Assembly (NCBI GenBank): GCA_951813325.1
Contig: OX638350.1
Coordinates: forward strand, 124,001-188,000
Length of the DNA stretch: 64,000 bases
From: an uncultured Acidimicrobiales bacterium
GTDB lineage: Bacteria; Actinomycetota; Acidimicrobiia; Acidimicrobiales; Bin134
Reading direction: 5' to 3'
The notes under the pieces were generated by a model that worked only from the letters and a program-made list of their open reading frames with translations, did no database searches and was not told the DNA's origin. The translations under genes were made by a program, and so were the position numbers. The first letter of the stretch is position 1, and each line of letters starts with the position of its first letter. This document shows, piece after piece, positions 43,819 to 52,808 of the stretch.

Positions 43819-45068
43819 GGAGACGTCCTTGGCTGCATGCCCACCGACAGCACGCCGTGGACGAAGTTGGAGCGGGCTCGCACCGGTTCGGAAGTCTGTT
43901 CCAGGCAGAGGGATCGCTTGGCCATCTCCTCCAGCAGCACCGTGAGCTCCAGCCGGGCCAAGAAGGCGCCGAGACACAAGTGAGGACCGCCGCCGCCGAA
44001 CGCGAAGTGGTCGCTGTTGGCCCGGCTCACGTCGAAGCGGAACGGATCTTCGAACACGGTCTCATCGCGGTTGGCCGAGGCGTACCACATGACCACCTTG
44101 TCGCCTTTGGCGATGCTGGTTCCCGCCAGCTCGGTATCGGTGGTGACCGTGCGCCTCATGTGCATAATCGGGGTGGCCCATCGCAGGATCTCCTCGGCGG
44201 CCGAGTTGATCATCGACCGGTCGTCAAGCACCCGCTGCCACTCACCCGGGCTGGCAGCCAGCGCCATTGCCCCGTGGCTGATAGCGGTGCGGGTGGTCTC
44301 GTTGCCCGCGAATACCAGCAGGTGGAACATGTTTCGGTATTCGCTTCTCGACATCTGCTCGTCTTCGGATTGGGCTTGGACCAGGTGGGAGACCAGATCG
44401 TCTTGAAGATCGTCCTGCCTGTGTTGACGCATGCCCTCGCCGTACTCGAACAGGGCGTGGCTGGCCGGGCTGTTGAATGGCAGAAGGCGCAGCTCGGTGG
44501 TGTTCCCAAAGGCATCGGGGGGAATGGACTGGGCATCGCCAGTGCCCTCGACCAGATAGTTGGACAGCTCTACCAGGTAGTCGGCGTCTTCGACCGGGAC
44601 GCCCAGCATGGTCAAGATCACCTGGATGGGCAGCGGCGCGGCCACCATGTCCACCCAGTCCCCCCCGCCCTGGCTGACGAACTCGTCGAGCAGATCGATG
44701 GTGATGGCCCGCACCGTCTCCTCCCACAGGCGGATGTTCTTGGGGGTGAAGGCGCCGGCCACCAGGCGCCGGAGCCGCGTGTGGTCGGGGGCGTCGGTGT
44801 CGATGAGCGACCGCCGGGCTTCCAACGCGTCGGCCTCAAGATCCCACAGGTTGGTGTGGCCGATGGCCGACGAGAACAACTCGGGGTTCCGGGACACGAA
44901 GCGCACATCGGCGTGGTGGGTGACAGCCCAGAACCCCCCATCCTCATAGGGATGCCAGGCCAGACCATCGATGGCCCGCAGTTGGGCGAAGCAGCCGTGG
45001 GGGATCCCCCGGAGATAAAGGCTGGGATCGGTGACGTTCGGCGTTTCCACAGTGGCGGCAGGCGTCAT
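43815..45068 (-). CDS. Cytochrome P450, first of two
   Basis: A 417-residue soluble bacterial P450. I-helix AGNETT (254-259) with the acid-alcohol pair, ExxR in AEEILR (293-296), HMRRTVTTD, and the heme loop FGGGGPHLCLGAFLAR with Cys365 as ligand. It resembles the CYP124/125/142-like group that hydroxylates terminal or unactivated carbons, judged only from motif style. It starts at ATG 45068, one base after the stop of the glutamine-synthetase-like gene. The co-transcribed 3Fe-4S ferredoxin is its likely redox partner. An alkyl or side-chain hydroxylation of the gamma-glutamylated or free amine would fit. Confidence 0.92.
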   Translation of the reverse strand: MTPAATVETPNVTDPSLYLRGIPHGCFAQLRAIDGLAWHPYEDGGFWAVTHHADVRFVSRNPELFSSAIGHTNLWDLEADALEARRSLIDTDAPDHTRLRRLVAGAFTPKNIRLWEETVRAITIDLLDEFVSQGGGDWVDMVAAPLPIQVILTMLGVPVEDADYLVELSNYLVEGTGDAQSIPPDAFGNTTELRLLPFNSPASHALFEYGEGMRQHRQDDLQDDLVSHLVQAQSEDEQMSRSEYRNMFHLLVFAGNETTRTAISHGAMALAASPGEWQRVLDDRSMINSAAEEILRWATPIMHMRRTVTTDTELAGTSIAKGDKVVMWYASANRDETVFEDPFRFDVSRANSDHFAFGGGGPHLCLGAFLARLELTVLLEEMAKRSLCLEQTSEPVRARSNFVHGVLSVGMQPRTSP

Positions 45069-45069
45069 G

Positions 45070-46413
45070 TCAACAGTGCTCCGCATACCGGGCCCGCTCC
45101 CAGTCGTTCACCTCATCGGGGTGGGGCGAGTTCTCCGGGGCCATGGCCAGCTCGTGGTCGGCCAGAGTCAGAAAGCCCTCCGAGAACACCTCGCCGAGCA
45201 CCGTGGCCAGCGGGCTGCCCCGATAGGCAGCGATCGCCCCGGCCAGATCGGCGGGCAGGGGCAGCGAGTTGCCGGGGTCGGCGTACATGTCGCCCTCGCT
45301 CATGGGCGGCAGGGGCAGCGCCCGCTCGATGCCGTCGAGGCCCGCTCCCAGGATGGCGGCGATCATCAGGTAGGGGTTGGCGTCGGCGCCCGCAGAGCGG
45401 AACTCCACCCGGTTGGCCTGCGAGCCGGGTTCGCAGATGCACCGGCACAGCACCGAGCGATTGTCCAGGCCCCAGTGCACGTGGGTGGGCACGAATGTGT
45501 ACGGGCGGATGCGCTTGGGACCGTTGATGGTGGGCGCGGCCAACAGGGTCATGGCCTCGGCGTGCTCCGATAGTCCAGCGATCCAGTGCCCCATCAGCTG
45601 GTTGGGCCTGCCGTTGGAGTCGGCGAAGGCGTTGGCCCCGCCCTCGGTCAGGCTGGTGTGGATGTGCATGCCCGATCCCGACGGCTCAGTCCACAGCTTG
45701 GGCATGAATGTGGCCCGCATCCCGTGCTGGACGGCCACCTGTTTGACGATGCTCTTGAGCAGCACGGTGTTGTCGGCGCAGGCCATGGCGTCGGCGTGGC
45801 CGATGTTGATCTCCATCTGCCCGGGGCCGTATTCGGGGTTGGACGACTCCACCTCGAGCCCGGCCGCCCCCAGGCCTTGGCGCATGTCCCGCACGCAGTC
45901 CTCCAACTCCAGCGCGTCGGTGAGCGAGGAGTATTGGATGTGGTTCTGCACCGGCGTCCAGTCGGGGGCGCAGAGGTAGAACTCCAACTCGGTGGCCACC
46001 ACCGGATCCAGCCCGGCCTGGCGGCACCGCTCAATCTGGTCGGCCAGCACGTTGCGGGGGGCGGCGGGGTGGGGCTCGCCGTGGGGGTCGAAGGTGTCGG
46101 CGAACACCAGCGCATAGCCCGGACGATGGGAGAAGATGCGGGCGGTGGAGACGTCGGGCATGAGGTGGCAGTCGAGGAAGCCCGTTTCCATGTTGATGTA
46201 GGGGTGGTCGGGCAGGTCGTTCTGCATGTCGAACGCGAAGATGGCGTCGGCGATGTTGAGGCCCCCGTCGACGGTCGTCGAAAAAAAGCGCTCTACCGGA
46301 ACCCGCTTGCCCCGCAGATGGCCCATGGTGTCGGGTGCGGTCACCTCGACGGTGTGGACGCCCGCCTGCTCACAAGCGGCGCGGAAGCGGTCGGCGCTGG
46401 GGGTTTCAGCCAT
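45070..46413 (-). CDS. Glutamine-synthetase-like ligase (PuuA-type), first of two
   Basis: A 447-residue GS-fold protein. Glu residues in VVATELEFYL and NPEYGPGQMEINIGHADA, the SGSGMHIHTSL block, NRSVLCRCI and RVEFRSAGADANPYLMIAA are the family's active-site blocks. It is shorter and more divergent than true glutamine synthetases and lies in a catabolic operon, so it most likely joins glutamate's gamma-carboxyl to an amine using ATP. ATG 46413 is supported by the start of homology (MAETPSADRFRAACEQAG); the region upstream in frame is not protein-like. It sits between the alcohol dehydrogenase and the P450. Confidence 0.85.
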   Translation of the reverse strand: MAETPSADRFRAACEQAGVHTVEVTAPDTMGHLRGKRVPVERFFSTTVDGGLNIADAIFAFDMQNDLPDHPYINMETGFLDCHLMPDVSTARIFSHRPGYALVFADTFDPHGEPHPAAPRNVLADQIERCRQAGLDPVVATELEFYLCAPDWTPVQNHIQYSSLTDALELEDCVRDMRQGLGAAGLEVESSNPEYGPGQMEINIGHADAMACADNTVLLKSIVKQVAVQHGMRATFMPKLWTEPSGSGMHIHTSLTEGGANAFADSNGRPNQLMGHWIAGLSEHAEAMTLLAAPTINGPKRIRPYTFVPTHVHWGLDNRSVLCRCICEPGSQANRVEFRSAGADANPYLMIAAILGAGLDGIERALPLPPMSEGDMYADPGNSLPLPADLAGAIAAYRGSPLATVLGEVFSEGFLTLADHELAMAPENSPHPDEVNDWERARYAEHC

Positions 46414-46436
46414 GATTCGAATACCTCGCTGACAGT

Positions 46437-47414
46437 TCAGTTGGCATGGGCCTGGTTGATCAGTAGCACTACGCGACCTTGCACGTCGCCGGCGCGCAGG
46501 CGGTCGTGGGCGAGCTGGGCCTCGGCGAGGGGGACTGTTTGCACCGGCGCAATGACGGACGGCTCCCGCCGGGCAAGGTCGAGGAGTTCGGTCAACTGGG
46601 CCCTGCTGCCCCAGATGCTGGACATGAAGCGGGCCTCGTGGGGAACGACTCCCAGGCCAAAGGGAATGCGGCCTCCGAACAGGCCCACCACCACTACCAG
46701 GCCCTGCCTGGCCACCACATCGGCCGCGACGGCCAGTGTGGCGTGGCGGCCGACGAAATCGACTACGACATCGCATGGCGGCAACTCGTCGTCGGCATCG
46801 AACACGCCATCGGCGCCCATGGCCACCGCCGCATTGCGCTTGTCTGCCGCCTGGTCGAGGGCGTACACATCGGCGTCGGTCAGCAGCTTGAGATAGCGCA
46901 GCGCAAACTGTCCGAGACCGCCGGCGCCGATGACCAGCGCCCGTCGCCGACCCGGGCGGCGCAGCGTATCCAGGCCGTGCTGCACGGCCCGGTAGGCGGT
47001 GAGGCCCCCACAGGCCAGTGGGGCACTGGCCACGGGATCGAGGCCGCCCAGCGGGAACAGGTACGCCCGATCAGCGATGCCCATGCGCTCGGCGTAGCCC
47101 CCGTCGACCACAAGCCCGGCTTCCGTGGCATCGGCACAGATCATCTCGTTGCCGTTGGCGCACTGCTGGCATCGGCCGCACCCCCAGGGCGCGTACACCA
47201 TCACCGGCCCTAGCTCGGGATGCGTCCCGGTGACCTCATGGCCCAGCACAATGGGCAGGGGACTCGGATAGTCGCCCTCCACCACGTGGAGGTCTGAGTG
47301 GCATACGCCGCAGGCGGTGACCTCGATGACCTCGCCGCCGTTTGCATCGGGCTCGGAGTAGTCGTCCACCACAACTAGGGGCGAGTTGCGAGCCTCCAAG
47401 ACAACCGCGAGCAT
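46437..47414 (-). CDS. Zinc-dependent alcohol dehydrogenase (MDR family)
   Basis: A 325-residue medium-chain dehydrogenase. Catalytic zinc ligands lie in ACGVCHSDLHV and LGHEVTG, the four structural-zinc cysteines in WGCGRCQQCANGNEMIC, and the cofactor loop GAGGLGQFALRYLK is near residue 165. It oxidises an alcohol to an aldehyde with NAD(P). Its start lies 1 bp after the acyl-CoA dehydrogenase stop. It would act on the product of the P450, ahead of the aldehyde dehydrogenase of the same operon. Confidence 0.9.
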   Translation of the reverse strand: MLAVVLEARNSPLVVVDDYSEPDANGGEVIEVTACGVCHSDLHVVEGDYPSPLPIVLGHEVTGTHPELGPVMVYAPWGCGRCQQCANGNEMICADATEAGLVVDGGYAERMGIADRAYLFPLGGLDPVASAPLACGGLTAYRAVQHGLDTLRRPGRRRALVIGAGGLGQFALRYLKLLTDADVYALDQAADKRNAAVAMGADGVFDADDELPPCDVVVDFVGRHATLAVAADVVARQGLVVVVGLFGGRIPFGLGVVPHEARFMSSIWGSRAQLTELLDLARREPSVIAPVQTVPLAEAQLAHDRLRAGDVQGRVVLLINQAHAN

Positions 47415-47415
47415 G

Positions 47416-48582
47416 TCAGTAGCTCTTGGGCAAGCCCAGGCACTTTTGGGCTACGAAGGCCAGCACCAGGTTGTTGTTGATCGGGGCCACTTGGTACAGC
47501 CGGGTCTCGCGGAATTTGCGCTCGATGTCGTACTCCACCGCGAAACCGAATCCGCCGTGGGTGTTGAGCGCGGCGTTTCCGGCCTCCCAGGAGGCCTCCG
47601 ACGCCAGCAGCTTGGCCATGTTGGCTTCGGCTCCGCATGGCTGTGCGGCGTCGAACAGATTCGCTGCCTTCCACCGCATGAGGTCGGCGGCTTGGAGGTT
47701 GGTGTACGCCCGGGCCAGCGGGAAGGCGACCCCTTGGTTCATGCCGATGGGCCGTCCGAATACCTCGCGCCCTTTGGCGTAGTCGCTGGCTATTTCCAGG
47801 AAGAATCGGCCGTCGCCGACGCACTCGGCCGCGATGAGGATCCGCTCGGCGTTCATGCCGTCAAGGATGTGGCGGAAGCCCCTGCCCTCGGTGCCGACCA
47901 GCGCCTCGCCCGGTACCACCACGTCGTCGAAGAACACCTCGGTGGTGCTGTGATTCATCATCGTTGGGATGGGGTTGATGGTCAGCCCCGGCACCAGCTC
48001 GCCGTCGTCGCCCCGCAGCTCGATGAGGAAAACCGACAGCCCGTCTATGCGGTTGTCCACCTCATCGGCGGGGGTTGTGCGGGCTAGCAGGATCATGAGG
48101 TCGGAGTACAGCGCCCGCGATGTCCAGATCTTCTGGCCGTTGATGCGCCAGGTGTCGCCGTCGCGCTCGGCCCTGGTGCGGATGGCAGTGGTTTCCGATC
48201 CGGCGGTGGGCTCGGTGACCCCGAACGCCTGCAAGCGTTTGCGGCCGTCGGCCACCTGGGGCAGGTACTGCTGCTTCTGCTGCTCTGATCCGTGGCGCAG
48301 CAGCGTGCCCATCACGTACATCTGGGCATGGCAGGCGCTGGGGTTGCCGCCGCTGGCCGAGATCTCCTCCACGATCACCGAGGCCCCCGCCAGGCTCAGC
48401 CCGCCCCCGCCGTATTGCTCGGGGATCAGCGACCCGAGCCAACCGTGGGCGGTCAGCTCGGCTACGAACTCCTCGGGATAGCCGCTGGGTTCGAGCCCGC
48501 GCCAGTACTCGTTGCCGAACTTGTCGCAGAGACGGCGCACCTCGGAGCGGATCACTTCAAAGTCATCGGGGCCAGCGTTCAC
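47416..48582 (-). CDS. Acyl-CoA dehydrogenase family flavoprotein
   Basis: A 388-residue acyl-CoA dehydrogenase fold. LIPEQYGGGGLSLAGASVIVEE, FGVTEPTAGSETTAIRT (FAD/substrate loop), KIWTSRALYSD and the C-terminal NTHGGFGFAVEYDIER. The C-terminal stretch where many members carry a catalytic Glu (YEGT) reads YQVAPINNN, so the base may lie elsewhere, or the enzyme may act on a non-CoA substrate. GTG 48582 directly follows the stop codon of the GntR gene with no gap. It introduces a double bond into an acyl or acyl-like chain in this pathway. Confidence 0.85.
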   Translation of the reverse strand: MNAGPDDFEVIRSEVRRLCDKFGNEYWRGLEPSGYPEEFVAELTAHGWLGSLIPEQYGGGGLSLAGASVIVEEISASGGNPSACHAQMYVMGTLLRHGSEQQKQQYLPQVADGRKRLQAFGVTEPTAGSETTAIRTRAERDGDTWRINGQKIWTSRALYSDLMILLARTTPADEVDNRIDGLSVFLIELRGDDGELVPGLTINPIPTMMNHSTTEVFFDDVVVPGEALVGTEGRGFRHILDGMNAERILIAAECVGDGRFFLEIASDYAKGREVFGRPIGMNQGVAFPLARAYTNLQAADLMRWKAANLFDAAQPCGAEANMAKLLASEASWEAGNAALNTHGGFGFAVEYDIERKFRETRLYQVAPINNNLVLAFVAQKCLGLPKSY

Positions 48583-49275
48583 TTAGTCCTCCCAAAAGCC
48601 CTTCTTCTCGAGATAGGCCACCGCGGCCACGCCCGACTCGTGGAGGTGGTGCTCCATCCGGCGCCGGGCCTCATCGGCGTCGCGGTCGACGATGGCCTCC
48701 AAGATGGCGGCGTGGTGGCGAACGGCTTGGGCGTCCCAGCCGTCGGTGAACTCGTAGTAGTCGGCTGGCACCGAGCGTTCCAACAATCGCAGGAGCCACC
48801 GGGTCCGTCGGGGTGCGGTGCAGTTGATGATGCGGTGGAAGGCCCAGTTCAGCGCCGAAAGATCGTCGTCGGTGCCGTCGACGAACCGATACTGGATGGC
48901 GCGCAGCTGTTCGATCTCTTCTTCGTTCAAGGTCGTGGCGGCAATGGCCGCCGCCCGCCCGGCCACCACCCCAAATAGCTCGTAGTGGTCGACGATGTCA
49001 TCCGGGGTGAGGTCGGCCACCACTGCGCCGCGCCGGGGGATCAAGTCGAGTAGTCCCTCTTGGCCGAGGACAACCAGCGCCTCTCGTATCGGGCTCCGGC
49101 TCACATCGAGCGCGGCCGCCAGGGCCTCCTGGTCGATCTTGGTTCCGGGCTTCAACGCCCCGGTGAGTATCTGCTCCCGGACATAGAGCACCACCTCTTC
49201 GGCCAATCCACCCCGCCGGCGGTTTGGCGGGGGTGAGCCCTCGAAGGGATCGGGGAAAGCGGCCAGATCAGTCAT
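48583..49275 (-). CDS. GntR-family (FadR/FCD) regulator
   Basis: A 230-residue regulator. The N-terminal winged helix is ILTGALKPGTKIDQEALAAALDVSRSPIREAL, and the FCD effector domain carries the metal-ligand pattern (FHRIINCTA, VRHHAAILEAI). It overlaps the LivM-LivG gene by 4 bp and so is the fifth gene of the operon it probably regulates. The three 20-bp palindromes at 54.16, 56.84 and 62.77 kb are candidates for its binding sites, because it is the only DNA-binding regulator of this catabolic region. Confidence 0.9.
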   Translation of the reverse strand: MTDLAAFPDPFEGSPPPNRRRGGLAEEVVLYVREQILTGALKPGTKIDQEALAAALDVSRSPIREALVVLGQEGLLDLIPRRGAVVADLTPDDIVDHYELFGVVAGRAAAIAATTLNEEEIEQLRAIQYRFVDGTDDDLSALNWAFHRIINCTAPRRTRWLLRLLERSVPADYYEFTDGWDAQAVRHHAAILEAIVDRDADEARRRMEHHLHESGVAAVAYLEKKGFWED

Positions 49276-51164
49276 GACGCCGACGACCCGAGATAGGCGG
49301 CCTGCACCGCGGGGTCGGCCTGGATCTCATCTGGGGTGCCCACGGCGATGACCGAGCCGCGGTCGAGGCAGTAGATGCGGTCGCAAATGCCGGTGATGAA
49401 GTCCAGATCGTGGTCGATCACCACCACGCCGGCGCCCACCAAAGCGGCCATGGTCTGCACCTGCTCGACCATGGCTAGCGACTCGGTGTCGCTCATCCCC
49501 GATGTGGGCTCGTCGAGCAACAGGAACAGCGGCCGGGCGGCAGCGGCCCGGGCCAGCTCCAGCCGGCGGGAGTTGCCGTAGTCGAGCTCGCCGGCCCTCC
49601 GGTCCCTTTGGTCCCACAATCCAGCGGCGGCCACCAGGACGTCGGTTTCCGGGGTTGACCGGTCGTCGTGTTCGGCGATGGCTACCAAGCGGGTGACCTG
49701 CACGTTCTCCCGCACGGTGAGCGACCCGAACAGCCGGAGGTTCTGGAAGGTGCGGACCAGCCCGGCCCGGGCTATCTCATGCGACGGGGTGCCGACGAGG
49801 TCGGTGCCGTTCAGCCGTACCTGGCCCGAGCTCGGCGTGATGATCCCGGTGATGATGTTGAGCAGGGTGGTCTTGCCCGCGCCGTTCGGGCCGATGATGC
49901 CCACCACCTCACCACTGCTCACCTCGACGCCCGACTGGGAGAGCGCCTGGAACCCGCCAAAGACGACACTGACGTTGTCAACCTCGAGCCGGGCGTCCTG
50001 CTCGGAATCCATAGAGGCCTCCGGCACCTCCGGGGGGCTCTGCGTCCGGGTGAAGCGGCGGTAGAGCCAATCGTCGAACTCCCAGTCGCTGAGCAGGCCC
50101 TTGGGCCTCCAGATCATGAAGCCGAGCATGGCCACGCCGAAGAACACCGTCTGGAGGTTCTCCCGGAAGATCCAGTCCAACGGCGCGCTGTCCAGCCCGA
50201 GGCCGAACACTTCGAAGCCGTCCTGGCCCAGTCGGCGGGCCAGCTCCCGGCCCACAGTCATGACGGCCACCCCGAACAGCGCGCCGGTGACGCTGTTTCG
50301 ACCCCCGACAATCAGCATGGCCAAGGTCAGAAGGGTGTAGTTGAAAAAGAAATTCTCGGGAAGGATCGAACCGGTCTCGTATACCCGGAGGCTCGCGCCG
50401 ATCGATACCACGACCACCGAGATCAACAGGGCGATCATCTGCTGGACCATGGGGTTCACCCCCATGGCCCGGGCCGCGAGGTCGTCTTCGCGGCCCGCCT
50501 TGGCCAACCGCCCTCGCCGGCTTTGGGCGAAGAGGCGGGCGAGCACCAGTGCTCCGGCCAGCGCCAAATAGATGGGCACTCGGGTGTCGAGGGCGCCGCC
50601 GATGCGGAACGACAGCCCGGCGCGCTCGCCACCGGTCATCTCTGGCCAGTGTCGGGCCACCTCGTGGGTGACAAACAGCAGGGCCAGCGTGATGACGGTG
50701 GCGGCCACCGCTCCCGACTCAGCCCCAGAGCGGGCCAAGCCGATGCCGACAAAGACGGCCACCACCACGGTGACCGCTACGGCAATAGCCACCGCGGCCC
50801 AAGAACCGACATCGACATTGGTGAGTCCGAACGGCGCATCCGGGATGCGCTTGGCCTTCTCGGCCGGGGCAATGGCGAAAATGGCGAACGTGTAGCCGGC
50901 GATGGCGCCGAACCCGATGTGGCCAAACGACAGCACCCCGGTGTTGCCGACATAAATCTGGATACCGAGCACGATGATGGCGTCGATCAGGGCGATGGTG
51001 ACCAGCCGCTCGGCTGCTCCGCTGAACAGGCTCTGATACAGCAAACCCACGGCGATGAACGCGCCGAACAGCAGCCCCACCCCGACGACGGGGAATGCCA
51101 CATCGCGGCGAAGGTTGGGGAACATCCCCGCGTGGGCGGCGCCGAGGCCGCGCTGTTCAGCCAT
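49272..51164 (-). CDS. LivM-LivG fusion: ABC permease joined to ATPase
   Basis: A 630-residue fusion. Residues about 20-360 are a LivM-type permease with roughly nine hydrophobic helices and the family segment GNTGVLSFGHIGFGAIAGY. Residues about 385-630 are a LivG-type ATPase: GPNGAGKTTLLNIITG (Walker A), FQNLRLFGSLTV, the signature region ELDYGNSRRLELARAAAA (not the usual LSGGQ) and FLLLDEPTSGMS. ATG 51164 overlaps the LivH stop (TGATG). Longer upstream frames overlap LivH and are rejected. It forms a hydrophobic amino-acid-type importer with LivH, LivF and the binding protein. Confidence 0.9.
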   Translation of the reverse strand: MAEQRGLGAAHAGMFPNLRRDVAFPVVGVGLLFGAFIAVGLLYQSLFSGAAERLVTIALIDAIIVLGIQIYVGNTGVLSFGHIGFGAIAGYTFAIFAIAPAEKAKRIPDAPFGLTNVDVGSWAAVAIAVAVTVVVAVFVGIGLARSGAESGAVAATVITLALLFVTHEVARHWPEMTGGERAGLSFRIGGALDTRVPIYLALAGALVLARLFAQSRRGRLAKAGREDDLAARAMGVNPMVQQMIALLISVVVVSIGASLRVYETGSILPENFFFNYTLLTLAMLIVGGRNSVTGALFGVAVMTVGRELARRLGQDGFEVFGLGLDSAPLDWIFRENLQTVFFGVAMLGFMIWRPKGLLSDWEFDDWLYRRFTRTQSPPEVPEASMDSEQDARLEVDNVSVVFGGFQALSQSGVEVSSGEVVGIIGPNGAGKTTLLNIITGIITPSSGQVRLNGTDLVGTPSHEIARAGLVRTFQNLRLFGSLTVRENVQVTRLVAIAEHDDRSTPETDVLVAAAGLWDQRDRRAGELDYGNSRRLELARAAAARPLFLLLDEPTSGMSDTESLAMVEQVQTMAALVGAGVVVIDHDLDFITGICDRIYCLDRGSVIAVGTPDEIQADPAVQAAYLGSSAS

Positions 51165-52051
51165 CACACCCGCTCCGCGTGGGCTACCCGGATGAGGCCC
51201 TGCGGCCGGAAGATGAACAGCAGGGCGATCAGCAAGAACACGAAGCCCTCGGTGAGACTGGCCACCGAATCGGGTAGCCGTGACCGCAACAGAACCTCGG
51301 CCAGCCCGAGCACGAAGCCACCCAGCACCGCCCCCCGAAGGCTTCCCAGACCGCCGATGAGCGCGGCCAGCACCCCTTTGAGCATGGGGGCTATTCCTGC
51401 GCTCGGTACCGTGTTCCCAGCCCGCATGAGCCAGAAAACGCCGGCGATTCCGGCCAGCAACCCGGAGAGGGCGAACGCACCCCGGATAACCGTGTCGGAG
51501 CGCACCCCCATGAGCCGGGCAGTGTCGAAGTCGGCAGCCGCCGCCCGCAGGGCCAGGCCGAACATGGTGCGCTGGACGAGCCAGGAAGTGGCTAGGAGGG
51601 TTACCAGGGTCACTCCGATCACCACCGTGTCGAACACCTCGATGTGCAGCGAGCCGATGCTGTACGTGTTGGTGACCCATCTAGGACGGGAGAACGTCTT
51701 CACCGACGCGGAGACATAGAGCAAGAAGATGGCCGAAACCACGAAGTGGACGCCGAACGACGTCAACAGCAGGGTGAAGTCGGAACTGCCCCGTACGCGG
51801 CTGAACGCCACTCGCTCAATGACCAGAGACGTGACGATGGCGGTGCCGATGATTATGGGGGTGACCAAGTACCACGACCAGCCTTCGCTGATGGTCCAAA
51901 ACGCCACATAGCCAGAGACGGTTATCAGCTCGCCGTGGGCAAAGTTGAGCAGATGCATGACCCCGAAGATCACGGCCACGCCGAGCGCCAACAGCGCGTA
52001 GATGCTGCCCCGACCGAGGCCGTCGATGAGGTTCTGAAGCAGCTCGGTCAT
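51164..52051 (-). CDS. livH: Branched-chain amino acid ABC permease LivH
   Basis: A 295-residue inner-membrane permease with the LivH hallmarks IYALLALGVAVIFGVMHLLNFAHGE at the N-terminus (first part shown is 20 residues or fewer of each block: GLGRGSIYALLALGVAV), ARLMGVRSDTVIRGAFALSG near residue 180 and IGGLGSLRGAVLGGFVLG near 240. It makes the channel with the LivM half of the next gene. It overlaps LivF by 4 bp upstream and LivM-LivG by 1 bp downstream. The import substrate is unknown. Confidence 0.92.
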   Translation of the reverse strand: MTELLQNLIDGLGRGSIYALLALGVAVIFGVMHLLNFAHGELITVSGYVAFWTISEGWSWYLVTPIIIGTAIVTSLVIERVAFSRVRGSSDFTLLLTSFGVHFVVSAIFLLYVSASVKTFSRPRWVTNTYSIGSLHIEVFDTVVIGVTLVTLLATSWLVQRTMFGLALRAAAADFDTARLMGVRSDTVIRGAFALSGLLAGIAGVFWLMRAGNTVPSAGIAPMLKGVLAALIGGLGSLRGAVLGGFVLGLAEVLLRSRLPDSVASLTEGFVFLLIALLFIFRPQGLIRVAHAERV

Positions 52052-52758
52052 TGCCCGTTGCCTCCGACGAAGGTGTCGAACAGGTCCGCACGCTCCCGGA
52101 GCTCTGCACCGGTGCCCTCGGCTACCACTTCGCCTGATCGAAGCACGTAGGCCCGGTCGGCCACCTCCAACATGCGGGTAGCGTTCTGCTCCACCACCAG
52201 CAGGGTCCGTCCCTGGCTCCGCAGTGTCTCAATCAACTCGAACACCACATCGACCAGAACGGGAGCCAAACCGAGAGAGGGCTCGTCCATCATCAGCAGT
52301 CGAGGCTTGGACATCAGCGCTCTGGCAATGGCCAGCTGCTGGGACTCCCCGCCCGAGAGATAGCCGGCGGCCACCGTTCGCTTTTCTCGCAGCACCGGGA
52401 ACCGCTCGCCCATCTCGTGGAGCAATTCGGCTCTTTCATCTCGGGACTGGGTGATGCCGCCGATCTTCAGGTTCTCCTCCACGGTGAGGTCGCCGAAGAT
52501 CCGCCGATGCTCGGGCACCAGCGCCACGCCCAAGCGCAGGAGCTTCTCTGGGGAGTTGCCGGTGATGTCGGTGCCGTCGAAGGTAACCGATCCGGCCGCG
52601 GGGGAGAGCAGCCCGGCGATTGATCCCAGCAGCGTGGTCTTGCCGGCGCCGTTGGGTCCGATGAGGCCAACCACCTCACCAGACCCAACGTGCAGATCGG
52701 CATCTCGAAGCGCTGAGATCGCACCGTACCTGGTTGTCAATCTCGAGACTTCGAGCAT
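52048..52758 (-). CDS. livF: Branched-chain amino acid ABC ATPase LivF
   Basis: A 236-residue ATPase: GPNGAGKTTLLGSIAG (Walker A), VPEHRRIFGDLTVEENL (the LivF-type Q-loop region), YLSGGESQQLAIARAL (signature) and LLMMDEPSLGLAP (Walker B). It is the second ATPase of the importer beside the LivG domain. It lies 50 bp after the binding-protein gene and overlaps LivH by 4 bp (ATGA). Confidence 0.93.
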   Translation of the reverse strand: MLEVSRLTTRYGAISALRDADLHVGSGEVVGLIGPNGAGKTTLLGSIAGLLSPAAGSVTFDGTDITGNSPEKLLRLGVALVPEHRRIFGDLTVEENLKIGGITQSRDERAELLHEMGERFPVLREKRTVAAGYLSGGESQQLAIARALMSKPRLLMMDEPSLGLAPVLVDVVFELIETLRSQGRTLLVVEQNATRMLEVADRAYVLRSGEVVAEGTGAELRERADLFDTFVGGNGQ

Positions 52759-52808
52759 GGCGCTAATCGTATGTGAGCATCAGGCCTGATCTTTTTTTCG
52801 GCCCGTGG

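Noticed and set aside
45070-46776. Extending the first GS-like ligase to 568 residues
   Set aside because: The added N-terminus is Arg/Pro/Gly-rich antisense-like sequence over the alcohol dehydrogenase gene; homology starts at ATG 46413.
49668-51719. Plus-strand open frame of 683 codons opposite the LivM-LivG gene
   Set aside because: The composition is Asp/Gly/His-rich without recognisable domains, while the minus strand encodes an intact ABC permease and ATPase.
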